DNA of 64,000 bases from Motilibacter rhizosphaerae (GCF_004216915.1 NZ_SGXD01000005.1:62001-126000); one strand, 5' to 3'; positions 41,666-52,674 are shown, numbered from the stretch's first letter. Numbers and translations are program-made. The notes: a model not told the origin generated them from the letters alone.

Positions 41666-43566
41666 ACGCAGCCGCCCCACGTCCCCCCGCTCGCCTGCTG
41701 CAGGGCGGCCCAGAGCCGCGTGTCGTCGGGCAGCGCGGCGTCCGGGGCGAGACCGGGAGCCGGACCCCGCCTGGCGAGCAGCGCCTCCGCCTGCTCGGGG
41801 GAGAGCTCCTCGTCAGCGGTCCCGACGAGGTCGATGCTGCCGGTGAGCGACCCGGTGTCGATCTCGACGCGGATCCGGTCGCCCTCGCGCACCTTGCCGA
41901 TGGGACCGCCGGCCAGCGCCTCGGGGCCGACGTGCCCGATGCAGGCGCCGGTCGAGACGCCGGAGAAGCGGGCGTCGGTGAGGAGCACGACCTCCTTGCC
42001 GATCGGCAGGTGCCGCAGCGCCGAGGTGAGCTGGTAGGTCTCCTCCATGCCGGTGCCGAGCGGGCCGCAGCCCAGCAGCACGATGACGTCGCCGCCGCGG
42101 ATCCGGTCCTCCTTCACCGCGGCCACCGCGGACTTCTCCGAGGTGAAGACCCGCGCCGGACCGGTGAAGCGCAGCACCCCGTCCGCGTCGAAGCGCGACG
42201 GGTCGATGGCGGTCGTCTTCACCACCGAGCCCTCGGGGGCCAGGCTGCCGCGCGGGAACGCCACGGTGCGCCGCACCCCCCACTCCGCGGCCCGCTCCGG
42301 TGAGAGCACGACGTCGTCGGGGTCGATGCCCCGGGTGCTGAGCACCTCGCGGAACCGCGTACGCCGCTCGCTGGCCTCCCACGCGTCGAGCCGCTCGTCC
42401 AGCGTCGTGCCCTCGACGGTGCGGGCCGAGCCGCGGAGCAGCCCGAGCCGGCGCAGGTGCAGCATGACCTCGGGCACGCCGCCGGCGAGGTAGGCCCGGA
42501 CGGTCGGGTGGTGGACCGGCCCGTTGGGCAGCACCGAGACGATGCGCGGGGTCGCGCGGGACACCTCGAGCCAGTCCTGCTGCGTGGGGCGCCGCAGCCC
42601 GGCCGCGTGGGCGATCGCCGGGATGTGGAGCAGGAGGTTCGTCGACCCGCCGAAGGCCGCGTGGACGACCATCGCGTTGTGCACGGAGTCCTGCCCGAGC
42701 ACGTCGTGGAGGGTGGCGCCGGCGGCGGCCATGGCCGCAGCGGCGCGCGCGGCGCGCACGCCGCCCTCCAGCCACACCGGCTCGCCCGACGGCGCGAGCG
42801 CGGAGTGGCCGACCGCCATCCCGAGCGCCTCGCCCACCACCTGCGCGCTCGCGGCCGTGCCGAGGAACTGGCAGCCGCCGCCCGGGGAGGCGCAGGCGAC
42901 GCAGCCGAGCTGCGCCGCCTCCTCGAGGGAGATCAGCCGGTGGACGTAGCGCGCTCCCAGCGTCTGCACCGTGCCGGCGTCCTCGCCGTGCTCCGGGGGC
43001 AGGGTCACGCCGCCCGGCACCAGCACCGCGGCACGGTCGCCGGTGCCGGCGAGGGCCATCATCATCGCCGGCAGGCCCTTGTCGCAGGTCGCGATGCCCA
43101 CCGTCGCCACGCGTCCCGGCAGCGAGCGGACGAGCCGGCGCATGACGATAGCGGCGTCGTTGCGGTAGGGCAGCGAGTCGAACATCGCCGTCGTGCCCTG
43201 CGAGCGCCCGTCGCACGGGTCGGACACGAACCCGGCGAACGGCAGCAGCCCCGCGCCGGTGAGCTCGCGCGCCACCACCGAGGCGATCGTGCCGAGCTCG
43301 TAGTGGCCGGTGTGGTAGCCGAGCGCGAGCGGCCGGCCCTCGGCGTCGCGCATCCCGCCCTGGGTCGAGAGCACGAGCGCCGGCGGGTCCGCGCTGCGGG
43401 CCGGGTCCGCGCCCATGCCGACGTTCTGCGAGAGCCCGAAGATCTCCCCGCTCGGCGCCTCGCGCAACATGCGGTCGGTCAGGGGCAGCGCGCCGTCCGG
43501 GCCCGGCGCGGAGGTGCGGACGGCGTACAGGTCCGGCGCCGCCGGCTCGAACAGCGCCGTGGTCAT
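41569..43566 (-). CDS. YjhG/YagF-type D-xylonate dehydratase (IlvD/EDD family)
   Basis: 665 residues. It dehydrates D-xylonate or L-arabonate to the 2-keto-3-deoxy acid. Fe-S ligand motifs of the IlvD/EDD family are present: D-P-C-D-G-R near residue 116, T-C-D-K-G-L-P near residue 158 and C-A-S-P-G-G-G-C near residue 224, plus [11 protein letters not shown] near residue 500. The last 20 residues or so are Ser/Thr/Pro-rich and read through the convergent phzF gene for 97 bp, unlike the family's usual end, so the original stop may have been lost. ATG 43566 overlaps the aldehyde dehydrogenase stop. Confidence 0.92.
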   Translation of the reverse strand: MTTALFEPAAPDLYAVRTSAPGPDGALPLTDRMLREAPSGEIFGLSQNVGMGADPARSADPPALVLSTQGGMRDAEGRPLALGYHTGHYELGTIASVVARELTGAGLLPFAGFVSDPCDGRSQGTTAMFDSLPYRNDAAIVMRRLVRSLPGRVATVGIATCDKGLPAMMMALAGTGDRAAVLVPGGVTLPPEHGEDAGTVQTLGARYVHRLISLEEAAQLGCVACASPGGGCQFLGTAASAQVVGEALGMAVGHSALAPSGEPVWLEGGVRAARAAAAMAAAGATLHDVLGQDSVHNAMVVHAAFGGSTNLLLHIPAIAHAAGLRRPTQQDWLEVSRATPRIVSVLPNGPVHHPTVRAYLAGGVPEVMLHLRRLGLLRGSARTVEGTTLDERLDAWEASERRTRFREVLSTRGIDPDDVVLSPERAAEWGVRRTVAFPRGSLAPEGSVVKTTAIDPSRFDADGVLRFTGPARVFTSEKSAVAAVKEDRIRGGDVIVLLGCGPLGTGMEETYQLTSALRHLPIGKEVVLLTDARFSGVSTGACIGHVGPEALAGGPIGKVREGDRIRVEIDTGSLTGSIDLVGTADEELSPEQAEALLARRGPAPGLAPDAALPDDTRLWAALQQASGGTWGGCVYDVEALLPLLGSSRSSTATTAPPTSTTPSPA

Positions 43567-45014
43567 GCCGGTGCGCCCCGCAGCGCCGGGGGCAGCGCGA
43601 GCTCCGGCGCCCCCTGGAAGACGACCGGGCGGAGGAAGCGGCGCAGCGACGCGCCCCCGACGGAGGTCGTCGTGTCGTCGGTGCTCGCGGGGGGCGGGCC
43701 GCCGTGGTGCATGGCGAGCGCCACTGACACGCCGGTCGGCCAGCCGTTGAAGACCACGCGCCCCACGCGGGCCGCGAGCAGCTCGGCGACCCTGGCCGCC
43801 CGGGCCACGTCCTCGGGGTCCTCGGGGTCGTACTGCACGGTGCCGGTGAGCGAGCCCGGCAGCCGCGGCACCAGCTCCTCCAGCGCCGCCGCGTCGTCGT
43901 ACGCGACGACGACCGCCGCCGGGCCGAAGACCTCCTGCGCCAGCTGCTCGAGCTGCTCCGCCGCCCGCTCGGCCGAGGTGGTGAGCAGCAGCACCTGCTG
44001 CGCGCTCGGGTCGTCGGCCGCCTCGGGCCGGCCCGCCCCGAGCACCTCGACGCCCGGCAGGGAGCGGCGCTCGGCCAGCTCCTCGCGGAAGCGGTCGCGC
44101 CCGTCGGGGGTGAGCATCCGCTCCGGTGCGCGCTCAGCGACGAGCCGGGCGAGCAGGTCCGGCAGCGGCCCCGCGGGCACGAGGACCAGGCCGGGCTTGG
44201 TGCAGAGCTGGCCGCCGGAGCCGGACACGCTGTCCAGCAGCCCCTTCGCTACCTCCTCGGTGCGCCGCTCGGCCGCCGCGGCGGTGACGACGACGGGGTT
44301 CACGCTGCCGAGCTCGCCGTAGAACGGGATCGGCTCGGCCCGCTCCTGCGCGACCTGCTGCAGGGCCAGCCCGCCGCGCAGCGAGCCGGTGAACGTCGCG
44401 ACGCGCACCCGGGGGTCGCGCAGCGCGCGCACGCCGGGCTCGCCGCCGACGACGCTGCCGAGCAGCCCGGCGGGGAAGCCCGCCGCGTCGAGGGCCCCAC
44501 GGGCCAGCTCGGCCTGGCGCAGCGAGGTGCGCGGGTGCCCCGGGTGCACCTTCACCACGACGGGGCAGCCCGCGGCCAGCCCGGCCGCGGTGTCCGTGCC
44601 GAGCAGCCCGAACGCGAACGGGAAGTTCCCCGCCTCGAAGACGAGCGCGGGGCCACGGGGGAGCAGCACCCGGCGCAGGTCGGGGCGCGGGGCCGGCAGC
44701 CCGGCGTCCTGCGAGGGCTCGTCGCGCACCGCGTCGAGGTAGCCGCCGTCCGCGACGACGTCCGCGGCGAAGCGCAGCTGGTACGCGGTCCGCCGGACCT
44801 CGCCCGACAGCCGCGCCGTGGACAGCGCGGTCTCCTCCTGCGCCAGGGCGACGAGCTCGTCGACCGCGCCCTCCAGGGCGACCGCCAGCGCCTCGAGCAG
44901 CCGGCGCCGGGTGGCGGGGTCGCTCGCCGCCCACTGCGGTGCGGCGGCGGCCGCCGCCGCGAGCACGGCGTCCAGCTGCTCCTCAGTCGTCTCGTCGCTC
45001 GTCCCGTCGGTCAT
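43563..45014 (-). CDS. 2-oxoglutarate semialdehyde dehydrogenase (KGSADH type)
   Basis: 483 residues of the NADP+-preferring aldehyde dehydrogenase group found in pentose and sugar-acid operons. Motifs: [14 protein letters not shown] near residue 126, [10 protein letters not shown] near residue 152, the catalytic Glu in Y-G-E-L-G-S-V-N-P near residue 237 and catalytic Cys in G-G-Q-L-C-T-K-P-G near residue 272. Gives 2-oxoglutarate. ATG 45014 overlaps the upstream dehydratase stop by four bases and its own stop overlaps the xylonate dehydratase start, so all three are co-translated. Confidence 0.92.
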   Translation of the reverse strand: MTDGTSDETTEEQLDAVLAAAAAAAPQWAASDPATRRRLLEALAVALEGAVDELVALAQEETALSTARLSGEVRRTAYQLRFAADVVADGGYLDAVRDEPSQDAGLPAPRPDLRRVLLPRGPALVFEAGNFPFAFGLLGTDTAAGLAAGCPVVVKVHPGHPRTSLRQAELARGALDAAGFPAGLLGSVVGGEPGVRALRDPRVRVATFTGSLRGGLALQQVAQERAEPIPFYGELGSVNPVVVTAAAAERRTEEVAKGLLDSVSGSGGQLCTKPGLVLVPAGPLPDLLARLVAERAPERMLTPDGRDRFREELAERRSLPGVEVLGAGRPEAADDPSAQQVLLLTTSAERAAEQLEQLAQEVFGPAAVVVAYDDAAALEELVPRLPGSLTGTVQYDPEDPEDVARAARVAELLAARVGRVVFNGWPTGVSVALAMHHGGPPPASTDDTTTSVGGASLRRFLRPVVFQGAPELALPPALRGAPA

Positions 45015-45889
45015 CGGGCCTCCTCCTCGTCGTCCTCGAGGGACAGCTCGTCCGCGCCGGCGACGCGGTGCCGGAGCACCCCGAGCGGACCGCCGTCGAT
45101 CTCGACCACGTCGCCCGGCCGCAGCCCCTCGCCGAGCGGCGGGACCACGCCGGTGCCGGTCGTCAGCACCGCGCCGTCCGGGAAGTCCTGGTGGCGGAAG
45201 AGCCAGTCCGCCAGCTCCTCGAGCGTGCGGTGCAGCTGCCCGGTGTCGGTCTCGCCGCCGAGCACCACCTGCCCGTCGCGGTGCACCGCGAGGCGGATCG
45301 GCACCGGGCCCTCGACCGCGTCGGGGGTGACGACGACGGGGGACAGCACGCAGCTCCCGCGGTAGACCTTGGCCTGCGGGAGGTAGAGCGGGTTCTGCCC
45401 CTCGATGGAGCGCGCGGTGAGGTCGTCGCAGAGCGTGAGCCCGACGACCTCGCCGGCGGAGCTCAGCACGAGCGCCAGCTCGGGCTCGGGCACCGAGTCC
45501 GTGGCGTCGGGACGGACGGCGCCCACGCCGTCGGCGCGCACCCGCCAGGCCGCGGCCTTGAGGAACAGCTCGGGCCGCTCGGCCGCGTAGACCGCGTCGT
45601 AGCAGGTGGCGCCCGCCGACTCCTCCTCGCGCGCGTCCCGCGAGCGCTCGTAGGTCACGCCGGCGCCCCACACCTCCATGCGGCCCTCGACCGGCGGCAG
45701 CAGCCGCACGTCGGCGAGCGGCAGCCCGTCCCCGCTGCCGGCTGCGGTCAGGAGCACCTCGCGCGAGCGGGCGGCGGGCAGGCGCAGCAGCTCCGCGAGG
45801 GACGCGGCGCCGCGCAGCGGCACCACCCCGTCGCCCACCAGCGCGCCGATCCCCGTGCCGCCCGCGTGGGCGAACCTCGCGAACTCCAC
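45011..45889 (-). CDS. 2-keto-3-deoxy-pentonate dehydratase (FAH family)
   Basis: 292 residues of the fumarylacetoacetate hydrolase superfamily in the 2-keto-3-deoxy-D-xylonate/L-arabonate dehydratase branch. Visible: [14 protein letters not shown] near residue 72, metal ligands in E-P-E-L-A-L-V near residue 130 and L-C-D-D-L near residue 152, and T-T-G-T-G near residue 253. It forms 2-oxoglutarate semialdehyde. GTG 45889 has GGAG 6-8 bases upstream. First gene of the operon; TACGTT at 45921-45926 may be its -10. Confidence 0.88.
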   Translation of the reverse strand: MEFARFAHAGGTGIGALVGDGVVPLRGAASLAELLRLPAARSREVLLTAAGSGDGLPLADVRLLPPVEGRMEVWGAGVTYERSRDAREEESAGATCYDAVYAAERPELFLKAAAWRVRADGVGAVRPDATDSVPEPELALVLSSAGEVVGLTLCDDLTARSIEGQNPLYLPQAKVYRGSCVLSPVVVTPDAVEGPVPIRLAVHRDGQVVLGGETDTGQLHRTLEELADWLFRHQDFPDGAVLTTGTGVVPPLGEGLRPGDVVEIDGGPLGVLRHRVAGADELSLEDDEEEAR

Positions 45890-46051
45890 TGCAGCTCCTC
45901 CTCGCCGAGGGACGTCCCGCAACGTACCCGACGGCGCCGACGGCCTCCCCGGCCAGTCGGTGCCGCGGACGAGCTGCTGCTCAGGGGCTTCCGCGGGAAA
46001 CATCCGGCAGCTACCGTCTGCCGCACTCCACCGCCACCCCCAGGAGGGCTC

Positions 46052-49000
46052 GTGCCCCGACCCCGCCCACTGCCCACCGCGGCTGCCGTGCTGCTCTCCG
46101 CAGCCGGCCTCGCCGCCGCGGGAGTGCCCGCCGCCGCTGCCGCGACCGGCCCGACCGCAGCGAGCACGACGACGTTCCACGGCCTGTCGCTCACCCGCCA
46201 CGCGCACCCGCACGTCGACCAGGCCGCCGTCGCGAAGGTGCTCGCCCGTGCCCGCGACAAGGCGGCGACGCGGGTCGTCGTCGGCCTCGACGCCCCCTCG
46301 GTCGGCGGCGCCGCCGCGGCCGCGGCCGCCGCCGGCACCACGCTCACCCCCGCCCAGGCCAGCGCCGCGCTGCAGGCGGTCCAGGCGCAGCAGCGCGGCG
46401 TCGTCCAGGCCATCGCGTCCACCGGGGCCACGGTCGACCTCGCGGTGCAGTACGCCTACAACGGCCTCGTCGTGAGCGGCACCCGCAGCCAGCTCGCCGC
46501 GGTGGCGCAGCTCAAGGGGGTCTCCAGCCTCACGGTGGAGCGCAGCTTCTCGCGCGACCTCACGACCTCGGTGCCCTTCCTCGGCGTGCCCCAGGTGTGG
46601 CAGGGCCGCGGGGTGACCGGCAAGGGCGTCACCATCGGCGTCATCGACACCGGCATCGACTACACCCACGCCGACTTCGGCGGCCCGGGCACGGTCGCGG
46701 CGTACCAGTCCAACGACCGCACCGTCATCGAGCCCGGCACGTTCCCGACCGCGAAGGTCGCGGGCGGCTACGACTTCGTCGGCGACGACTACGACTCCTC
46801 CGGCAAGACCGGCTCGCCGACGCCGGCTCCCGACCCCGACCCGCTGGACTGCAACGGGCACGGCACGCACGTCTCGGGCATCGCCGCGGGCGAGGGCGTG
46901 ACCACCTCCGGCGCGACCTTCACCGGCCCGTACGGCCCGGGTGCCTACGCGGGCGGCTTCCGCGTCGGGCCCGGTGTCGCTCCCGAGGCGACGCTGTACG
47001 GCCTCAAGGTGTTCGGCTGCGGCGAGGAGGCGACGGTCGCCGACGGCCCGATCCTCCAGGCCATCGACTGGGCCGTCTCGCACCACCTCGACGTCATCAA
47101 CCTCTCGCTGGGCTCGCCGTTCAGCGGGCCGGACGACCCGGAGGTGCAGGCGCTCGACGGCGCCGCGGCGGCGGGCACGCTGCCCGTCGTCTCCGCCGGC
47201 AACGACGGCCCCGCCGACTACATCGTCGGCTCGCCGAGCGTCGCGAAGGGCGCCATCTCCGTGGCCGCCGTCGACTCGACGGCCACGCTGCCGACCGCCG
47301 TGCTGAGCAGCGGCGGGACGAGCCTGCAGCTGCAGGTGTCGAACGGCGCGCCCGTGCCGACGACCTCCGCCCCGCTGGTCTACCTCCACGACGACCCGAG
47401 CACCGCCGCCGACGAGTCGCTCGGCTGCGCGGCCTCGGACTACGCCGGCACGGCCGGGAAGATCGTCGTCACGACCCGCGGCGTCTGCGCCCGCGTGGAC
47501 CGGGCGACGCTCGGCCAGGCCGCCGGCGCGGTCGCCGTCGTCATGGTCAACAGCAGCCCGGGCTTCCCGCCCATCGAGGGCCCGATCCCCGGGGTCACCA
47601 TCCCGTTCCTCGGAGCGACCCCCGACCAGGCCCCCGCGCTGGCCGCGCTCGACGGCCAGACGGTCTCGCTCGCGCCGGGCGCCCCGCTGCCCAACCCGAC
47701 CTACACGCAGACCACGTCGTTCTCCTCCGGCGGCCCCTCGAACGAGGGCTCGCTGGCGAAGCCGGACGTCGCCGCGCCGGGCTCGGGCATCACCTCGGCG
47801 GGCTTCGGCACCGGCAACGGCCCGCTCACCGAGTCGGGCACGTCGCAGGCCTCGCCGCACGTCGCGGGCGTCGCCGCGCTGGTCCTCCAGGCGCACCCGG
47901 GCTACTCGCCGGCCCGCGTCCACGACGCGATCGTCGACACGGCCGACCCCAGCCGCATCGGCGGCTACGACCAGCTCCTCGACGGGGCCGGCCTGGTCGA
48001 CCCGGACGCGGCGGTCTCCACCACCGTGACTGCCTCGGCGGGCGCGGGGACGAGCCTCTCGTTCGGCTACCTCGAGAGCACCGGCGCCATCGACGAGTCG
48101 CAGACGCTGCGGGTGCGCAACACGGGCACCGCCCCGGTCACCTTCACCACCAGCGACGCGCGCTCCCTGTCCCCGGAGGCCGGGGCCACCGTGACCATCA
48201 CCCCGGCCACCCTCACGGTCGCGCCGGGCAAGGACGCGAAGGTCCGGGTCACGGTCCACGTGCCCGCCGGCTCCTCGGACGCGCAGGCGCTCGCGGGAGC
48301 GGTCGTCCTCACGCCGTCGACCGGGAAGGCCCTGCGCGTGCCGTACCTCGCGGTCGCCCGCACGGCCTCGGCGGTCGGCGTCACGCCGCACTCGGTCAGG
48401 GCCTCGGCGGCCGCGACGGCGCCGCAGACCCTGACGCTGACCAACCCGGCCGCGAGCGCCGGTGAGGCCGACGAGTGGGCGTGGCTGCAGCACGACTCCG
48501 GTCCCGACACCGGCCGCTCGAGTGCTGCGGACATCCGGGACGTGGGCTTCGCCGCCGACCCGAGCATCTCGCTCGGCGACGGCGCCCAGGGCATCGGCGT
48601 GGTCGCCGTCGCACTCGGGGACTCGCTCCGCACGGTCGACGCGAGCGAGACCGACGTCCTGCTCGACACGACGGGCGACGGGCAGCCGGACTACGACGTG
48701 TTCCTCTTCGACGAGGGCTACCTCACCACCGGGTCGTTCGACGGCAACCTGGCGTCGTTCGTCCTCGACCTCGGGACCGGCGCGATCGTGGACTACCTCG
48801 AGCTGTCCCCGCAGGAGGACACCTCCGTGGTCCAGGTGCCGTTCATCCTGTCCGACGTCGGCCTGACGGCGGCCGGGCAGCACGCGCTCACGGTCGACGC
48901 GTACACGTTCAGCATCTTCGGCAGCGGGACCGACTCCGCGGACGCGCCCGGGTCCTTCGACCCGTTCGCGCCGGCGATCACCAACGGCCTGGTCACCGAG

Positions 49001-49141
49001 GTGCCGGCCGGCGGCAGCTCGACGCTCCAGGTCGCGGTCGACGCGGCGGCGCTGCGGGCCCACCCCGTCCTCGGTGCGCTGCTGACCTACCCGGGCAACC
49101 AGCTCGGGGGCCGGCAGTCCGACACGGTCCGGCTGCGCTAG
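46052..49141 (+). CDS. Secreted S8 subtilisin-like serine protease (Vpr-like)
   Basis: 1029 residues. A signal peptide (ending near A-A-A-A-T, residue 31) is followed by an inhibitor-I9-like propeptide (to about 165), the S8 catalytic domain with D199 (D-T-G-I-D), H270 (G-H-G-T-H-V) and S598 (G-T-S-Q-A-S-P-H-V), and a PA domain inserted at about 425-550 as in minor extracellular protease Vpr. After residue 655 come beta-sandwich regions of fibronectin or Ig-like type. The protein should be exported, autoprocessed and act on extracellular proteins. GTG 46052 has AGGAGG eight bases upstream; TACCGT at 46012-46017 is a possible -10. Confidence 0.93.
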   Translation: MPRPRPLPTAAAVLLSAAGLAAAGVPAAAAATGPTAASTTTFHGLSLTRHAHPHVDQAAVAKVLARARDKAATRVVVGLDAPSVGGAAAAAAAAGTTLTPAQASAALQAVQAQQRGVVQAIASTGATVDLAVQYAYNGLVVSGTRSQLAAVAQLKGVSSLTVERSFSRDLTTSVPFLGVPQVWQGRGVTGKGVTIGVIDTGIDYTHADFGGPGTVAAYQSNDRTVIEPGTFPTAKVAGGYDFVGDDYDSSGKTGSPTPAPDPDPLDCNGHGTHVSGIAAGEGVTTSGATFTGPYGPGAYAGGFRVGPGVAPEATLYGLKVFGCGEEATVADGPILQAIDWAVSHHLDVINLSLGSPFSGPDDPEVQALDGAAAAGTLPVVSAGNDGPADYIVGSPSVAKGAISVAAVDSTATLPTAVLSSGGTSLQLQVSNGAPVPTTSAPLVYLHDDPSTAADESLGCAASDYAGTAGKIVVTTRGVCARVDRATLGQAAGAVAVVMVNSSPGFPPIEGPIPGVTIPFLGATPDQAPALAALDGQTVSLAPGAPLPNPTYTQTTSFSSGGPSNEGSLAKPDVAAPGSGITSAGFGTGNGPLTESGTSQASPHVAGVAALVLQAHPGYSPARVHDAIVDTADPSRIGGYDQLLDGAGLVDPDAAVSTTVTASAGAGTSLSFGYLESTGAIDESQTLRVRNTGTAPVTFTTSDARSLSPEAGATVTITPATLTVAPGKDAKVRVTVHVPAGSSDAQALAGAVVLTPSTGKALRVPYLAVARTASAVGVTPHSVRASAAATAPQTLTLTNPAASAGEADEWAWLQHDSGPDTGRSSAADIRDVGFAADPSISLGDGAQGIGVVAVALGDSLRTVDASETDVLLDTTGDGQPDYDVFLFDEGYLTTGSFDGNLASFVLDLGTGAIVDYLELSPQEDTSVVQVPFILSDVGLTAAGQHALTVDAYTFSIFGSGTDSADAPGSFDPFAPAITNGLVTEVPAGGSSTLQVAVDAAALRAHPVLGALLTYPGNQLGGRQSDTVRLR

Positions 49142-49163
49142 CCCGGACCCGCTGAGCCAGCCC

Positions 49164-49232
49164 CGCCGTCACCCGGCGCGGCCGGCGCCACGCACGACAG
49201 TGCGTGCGCGTCGGCTGCGCTGGGTGACGGCG
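49164..49232. repeat. Nested inverted repeats between the protease and the cyclase gene
   Basis: The outer stem CGCCGTCACCC (49164-49174) / GGGTGACGGCG (49222-49232) is 11 bp and perfect. An inner stem CACGCAC / GTGCGTG (49189-49195 / 49200-49206) has a four-base loop. It could terminate the protease transcript or fold in the leader of the next gene. Confidence 0.65.
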
Positions 49233-49288
49233 CTGTGCCGATCCGGCAGCGATGGGGACCTGTGCGCATGCAACGGCTTCCCGTGACC

Positions 49289-49294
49289 CAGACT
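49289..49294 (+). promoter_or_regulatory. Possible -10 element (CAGACT) of the diguanylate cyclase gene
   Basis: CAGACT ends six bases before ATG 49301. Only A2 and T6 of TANNNT are kept, so the case is weak, but the spacing repeats the window's pattern. Confidence 0.3.
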
Positions 49295-49300
49295 CGCAGC

Positions 49301-50902
49301 ATGCAGCGCGAGCTCGTCCAGCAGGCAGTGGCGGCCATGCCGCACACGAGCCTGCTCGTCGTCGACCGCCGGCTGCGGGTGCAGTCGGTGACCGGGACGG
49401 CGCTGGCGGCGTACGGCATCACGGCGCGGCTCGTCGGCCGGGTGCTGCCCGACGCCCTACCGCCCCACCTGGCGTTCCGCGCGACCGCGCTCGTCTCCCG
49501 CGCCCTCGAGGGCGCCGAGGTGTGGGACGCGACCCCGTGGGGCCCCGAGGGCGCCCACGAGGCGACGTACACCCCCGTCGTGGGCGACGGGGGAGAGGTC
49601 GCCGGCTGCCTCGTCACCGTGCGGGCGGCGGGGCCCGAGCGGCGCGCCGCTGACGCGCTCGTCGCGCTGTCGGAGCAGCGGCGGGCCGCCGTGGACACCG
49701 CGGGCGACGTGCTCGCGACCTTCGACGCGGCGGGCCGCTTCGCCTGGGTCAGCGACTCGATCCGCCCGCTCACCGGCTGGGCGCCGGGCGAGCTCATCGG
49801 GCGCAACCCGCTCGACCTGCTCCACCCCGAGGACGCCTCGCGCACGCGCGACGTGCTGCGCCCGCTCTACCGCGGCGCCGGGGAGACCACGGCGGAGTAC
49901 CGCTACCGCCGCCGCGACGGCGAGTACGTCTGGCTGCAGGCCCGCGTGCGCGCCCTGCCCGGCCAGCGCGGCGAGGTGCAGGGGCTCGTGTCGGCGGTGC
50001 GCGACATCTCCGGCCGCAAGGAGGGGCTCGCGGCGAGCGGGGCCGTCGAGGACGCGATGGCGGCCGCCTTCGCCGCGGCGCCGGGCGGGATGGGCGTCGT
50101 CGCCGTGGACGGCACCTGGACCCTCGTCAACGCCGCCCTCGCCGACCTGCTCGGCCGCTCGCCGGAGGACCTGCGGGCGCGCCCCGTCGAGGAGCTGGCC
50201 GAGCCCGTCGACCGCTTCCTCGTCGCCGGGCTCGTGCGCGACGTGCTCGACAGCGGCGCGCAGGGCCAGGCCGAGTGCGGGTTCGTCCGCCCCGACGGCC
50301 GCGCGGTCCGCGTCGCCCTCGCCGCGTCGGTGGCCCGCGACCTCTCCGGTGCGACGCGCTTCGTCGTGCTGCAGGCCGAGGACGTCACGCAGCGGCGCAG
50401 CGCGCAGGACGAGCTGCTGCGCCGCGCGTACTCCGACCCGCTCACCGGCCTGCCCAACCGCAGCGCGTTCTTCGACCGGCTGCGCCACGCGCTCGCCGCG
50501 GCCCCGCGCCGCCGGGTGGACGTGGGCGTCGTCTTCATCGACCTCGAGGGCTTCAAGCTCGTCAACGACAGCCTCGGCCACGCCGCCGGCGACGAGGTGC
50601 TCCAGCTCGTCGGCGCCCGTCTGCGGGAGGCCGTGCGCGAGGAGGACACCGTGGCCCGCCTCGGCGGCGACGAGTTCGCCGTCCTCTGCGAGGCCGTGAC
50701 GGCGCCCGAGGCTGTGGACGTCCTCGTCGAGCGGCTGCGCGCCAGCGTGGACGAGCCCGTCACGCTCGCGACGGGGCCGGTGCGCGTCGGGCTCACGACG
50801 GGGGTGGCGGTGGGGGTCGGCGTCTCGGCCGAGGAGCTGCTGCGCCGCGCCGACGAGGCGATGTACGCGCAGAAGCCCGGCCGGGTGCTCGACCTGCGCT
50901 GA
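49301..50902 (+). CDS. PAS-PAS-PAS diguanylate cyclase (GGDEF)
   Basis: 533 residues from ATG 49301 (GTG 49235 and ATG 49268 are in frame alternatives). There are three PAS-like regions at about 10-105, 125-235 (typical F-A-W-V-S-D-S-I-R-P-L-T-G-W) and 250-360, then a GGDEF domain. The active-site G-G-D-E-F is at 455-459 and the product-inhibition site R446-x-x-D449 lies exactly five residues before it, so it should make cyclic di-GMP and be feedback-inhibited. No EAL domain and no membrane span, hence a cytosolic sensor; the ligand is unknown. Confidence 0.92.
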   Translation: MQRELVQQAVAAMPHTSLLVVDRRLRVQSVTGTALAAYGITARLVGRVLPDALPPHLAFRATALVSRALEGAEVWDATPWGPEGAHEATYTPVVGDGGEVAGCLVTVRAAGPERRAADALVALSEQRRAAVDTAGDVLATFDAAGRFAWVSDSIRPLTGWAPGELIGRNPLDLLHPEDASRTRDVLRPLYRGAGETTAEYRYRRRDGEYVWLQARVRALPGQRGEVQGLVSAVRDISGRKEGLAASGAVEDAMAAAFAAAPGGMGVVAVDGTWTLVNAALADLLGRSPEDLRARPVEELAEPVDRFLVAGLVRDVLDSGAQGQAECGFVRPDGRAVRVALAASVARDLSGATRFVVLQAEDVTQRRSAQDELLRRAYSDPLTGLPNRSAFFDRLRHALAAAPRRRVDVGVVFIDLEGFKLVNDSLGHAAGDEVLQLVGARLREAVREEDTVARLGGDEFAVLCEAVTAPEAVDVLVERLRASVDEPVTLATGPVRVGLTTGVAVGVGVSAEELLRRADEAMYAQKPGRVLDLR

Positions 50903-50915
50903 GCGCCCAGGCGGC

Positions 50916-52565
50916 TCACGCCGGCGGCGGAAGCACGCTCTCCTCGAGGTCGAGCTCGCGCTGGAGCACCCGGAGGTCCGCGTCGGGCAGCCGGCCCGAG
51001 TCCCGCCAGTCGAGCAGCTCCTGGCGCTCGGCGTCGATCATCTCCCGGCGCAGGCGGACGCCGGCGGCGTACGCCTCGTCGTGGGGGAGCCCGCCCTCCG
51101 CGGCGGCAAGGGCGTCCACGCGGCGCTCGTAGCGCTCCTGGCGCGCCTGCGTCGCCCGGCGCAGCGGTCCGGCCGCGGGAGCGAGCTCTGGCTCCCGGGC
51201 GAGCAGCGCGTCGAGCCGGGCCAGCGCCGCGGACGTCGCCGCGCTGCGGGCCTCGTTGCGCAGCAGGGCCGCCGCGAGCCGGGTGTCGCCGAGGCGCAGC
51301 CGGCGCAGCAGCGGGCCGAAGGTCAGCCCCTGGCCGACGAGCGTCACGAGCACGACGAGGTACGCGCAGAACAGCAGCAGGTCGCGCTGCGGGAACCCCT
51401 CGGGCAGCGAGAACGCCGCGGCCAGCGTGATGACGCCGCGGGTGCCGGCCCAGCTCAGGGCGAGCACCTCGCGGCGGGAGAGCGCCGCCGCCTCGTCGGG
51501 GTCGCCGCCCAGCCGGGCGTGCAGCCGGGCCGGCAGGTGGGCGGAGGCGAGCAGCCACAGCGGGCGCAGCAGGAGCACGACGCCCAGCGTCACGGCAGCG
51601 GCGACGGCGAGGTCGCTGCGGTCGTAGCGGTGCAGCCCGCTCAGCACGGCCGGCAGCTGCTGGCCGATGAGCAGGAAGACCCACCCTTCCAGCAGGAACT
51701 CGACCAGCCGCCACACGGCGCGGGTCTGCAGCCGGGCGCCGCTGGTCTGCAGCTGCGGGCTGCGGTGGCCGAGGAGCAGCCCCGCGACGACGACCGCGAG
51801 CACGCCGGAGACGTGGAGCTCCTCGCCCGCGAGGTACGCCGCGAACGGCGTCCCGAGCGACAGCGCGTTGTCGACGAGCGGCTCGTCGTTGACCGCGCGC
51901 ACCCGGCCGAGCACCCGGGCGACCGCGGCGCCGACGACGACTCCGCCGGCAGCGGTGACGACGAACTCGAGCAGGGCGTGGCCGAGCGAGAAGTGCCCGC
52001 CCACCGCCCCGACGGCGACGCCGAGGACGGTCAGCGCAGTCGCGTCGTTGAGCAGCCCCTCGCCCTCGACGAGGGTGACCAGGCGCGGCGGCAGTCCCGC
52101 ACGGCGCCCGATGGAGAGCGCGGCGACCGGGTCGGGCGGCGCGACGGCCGCCCCGAGCGCGACGCCAGCGGCGAGGGGGACGGCGGGCAGCGCCCAGCTG
52201 AGCCCCGCGCCGACCCCGAGCGCGGTCGCCAGCACGAGGAAGACCGAGAGCCCGACGACGGCGCGCACGTCGCGGCGCAGGGCGAGCAGGCTCGACTCGA
52301 GCGCCGCGGCGTAGAGCAGAGGGGGGATGGCCACGACGAGCACGACCTCGGGGTCGAGCTGGAGGTCGGGGCCGGGGAGGTAGCCGTAGGCGAGCCCCGC
52401 CAGGACGAGCAGGACCGAGGTCGGCAGGCCCGAGCGGTGCGAGAGCGCCTCGGCCGCGAGGACGACGGCGAGACCGGTGAGCCCGAGGGCGACGACGACG
52501 AGCACGGGCGACTCCTTCCCGCTGCGCGGGGCAGGACGCGCCACGTCCACCTGGTGATCGGTCAC
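50916..52565 (-). CDS. Na+/H+ antiporter, CPA1 family
   Basis: 549 residues with about 11-12 hydrophobic helices in the first 420 positions and a charged cytosolic C-terminal tail. CPA1 markers are A-P-P-D-P-V-A-A near residue 141, E-G-E-G-L-L-N-D-A-T-A-L near residue 167, which carries the ion-binding N-D pair, and S-W-A-G-T-R-G-V-I-T-L-A near residue 372. It exchanges Na+ (or K+) for H+ at the plasma membrane. The start is GTG 52565 with TAATCT directly before it, so the exact start remains uncertain. It is divergent from the GH3 gene across 125 bp. Confidence 0.92.
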   Translation of the reverse strand: MTDHQVDVARPAPRSGKESPVLVVVALGLTGLAVVLAAEALSHRSGLPTSVLLVLAGLAYGYLPGPDLQLDPEVVLVVAIPPLLYAAALESSLLALRRDVRAVVGLSVFLVLATALGVGAGLSWALPAVPLAAGVALGAAVAPPDPVAALSIGRRAGLPPRLVTLVEGEGLLNDATALTVLGVAVGAVGGHFSLGHALLEFVVTAAGGVVVGAAVARVLGRVRAVNDEPLVDNALSLGTPFAAYLAGEELHVSGVLAVVVAGLLLGHRSPQLQTSGARLQTRAVWRLVEFLLEGWVFLLIGQQLPAVLSGLHRYDRSDLAVAAAVTLGVVLLLRPLWLLASAHLPARLHARLGGDPDEAAALSRREVLALSWAGTRGVITLAAAFSLPEGFPQRDLLLFCAYLVVLVTLVGQGLTFGPLLRRLRLGDTRLAAALLRNEARSAATSAALARLDALLAREPELAPAAGPLRRATQARQERYERRVDALAAAEGGLPHDEAYAAGVRLRREMIDAERQELLDWRDSGRLPDADLRVLQRELDLEESVLPPPA

Positions 52566-52575
52566 AGATTAGTTC

Positions 52576-52604
52576 TTGACGTGGACAAACCATCGGCCTA
52601 GTGT
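52576..52604 (+). promoter_or_regulatory. Sigma70-type promoter of the GH3 gene
   Basis: TTGACG (52576-52581) and TAGTGT (52599-52604) are separated by exactly 17 bp. This is the clearest -35/-10 pair in the window and predicts an mRNA leader of about 80 nt. Confidence 0.65.
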
Positions 52605-52654
52605 CCGGTCGCCGGCGCTGTTGCCTCGCGACACCGTCGGTACCCATGTCCCGA

Positions 52655-52674
52655 GGCCGGCGTCGGAGCCGGCC
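52655..52674 (+). other. Hairpin in the GH3 mRNA leader
   Basis: GGCCGGC and GCCGGCC form a perfect seven-base stem with a six-base loop in the 5' untranslated region, ending just before the GGAG ribosome site. It could stabilise the message or affect ribosome access. Confidence 0.5.

Noticed and set aside
45011-49063. A 1350-codon open frame on the minus strand through the protease gene
   Set aside because: Its right part has an Arg/Asp/Val-rich composition typical of the antisense of a GC-rich gene; only 45011-45889 resembles a known protein.
49164-49232. Cyclic di-GMP riboswitch before the GGDEF gene
   Set aside because: The nested stems lack anything I could match to a GEMM aptamer core, and the gene may be leaderless.
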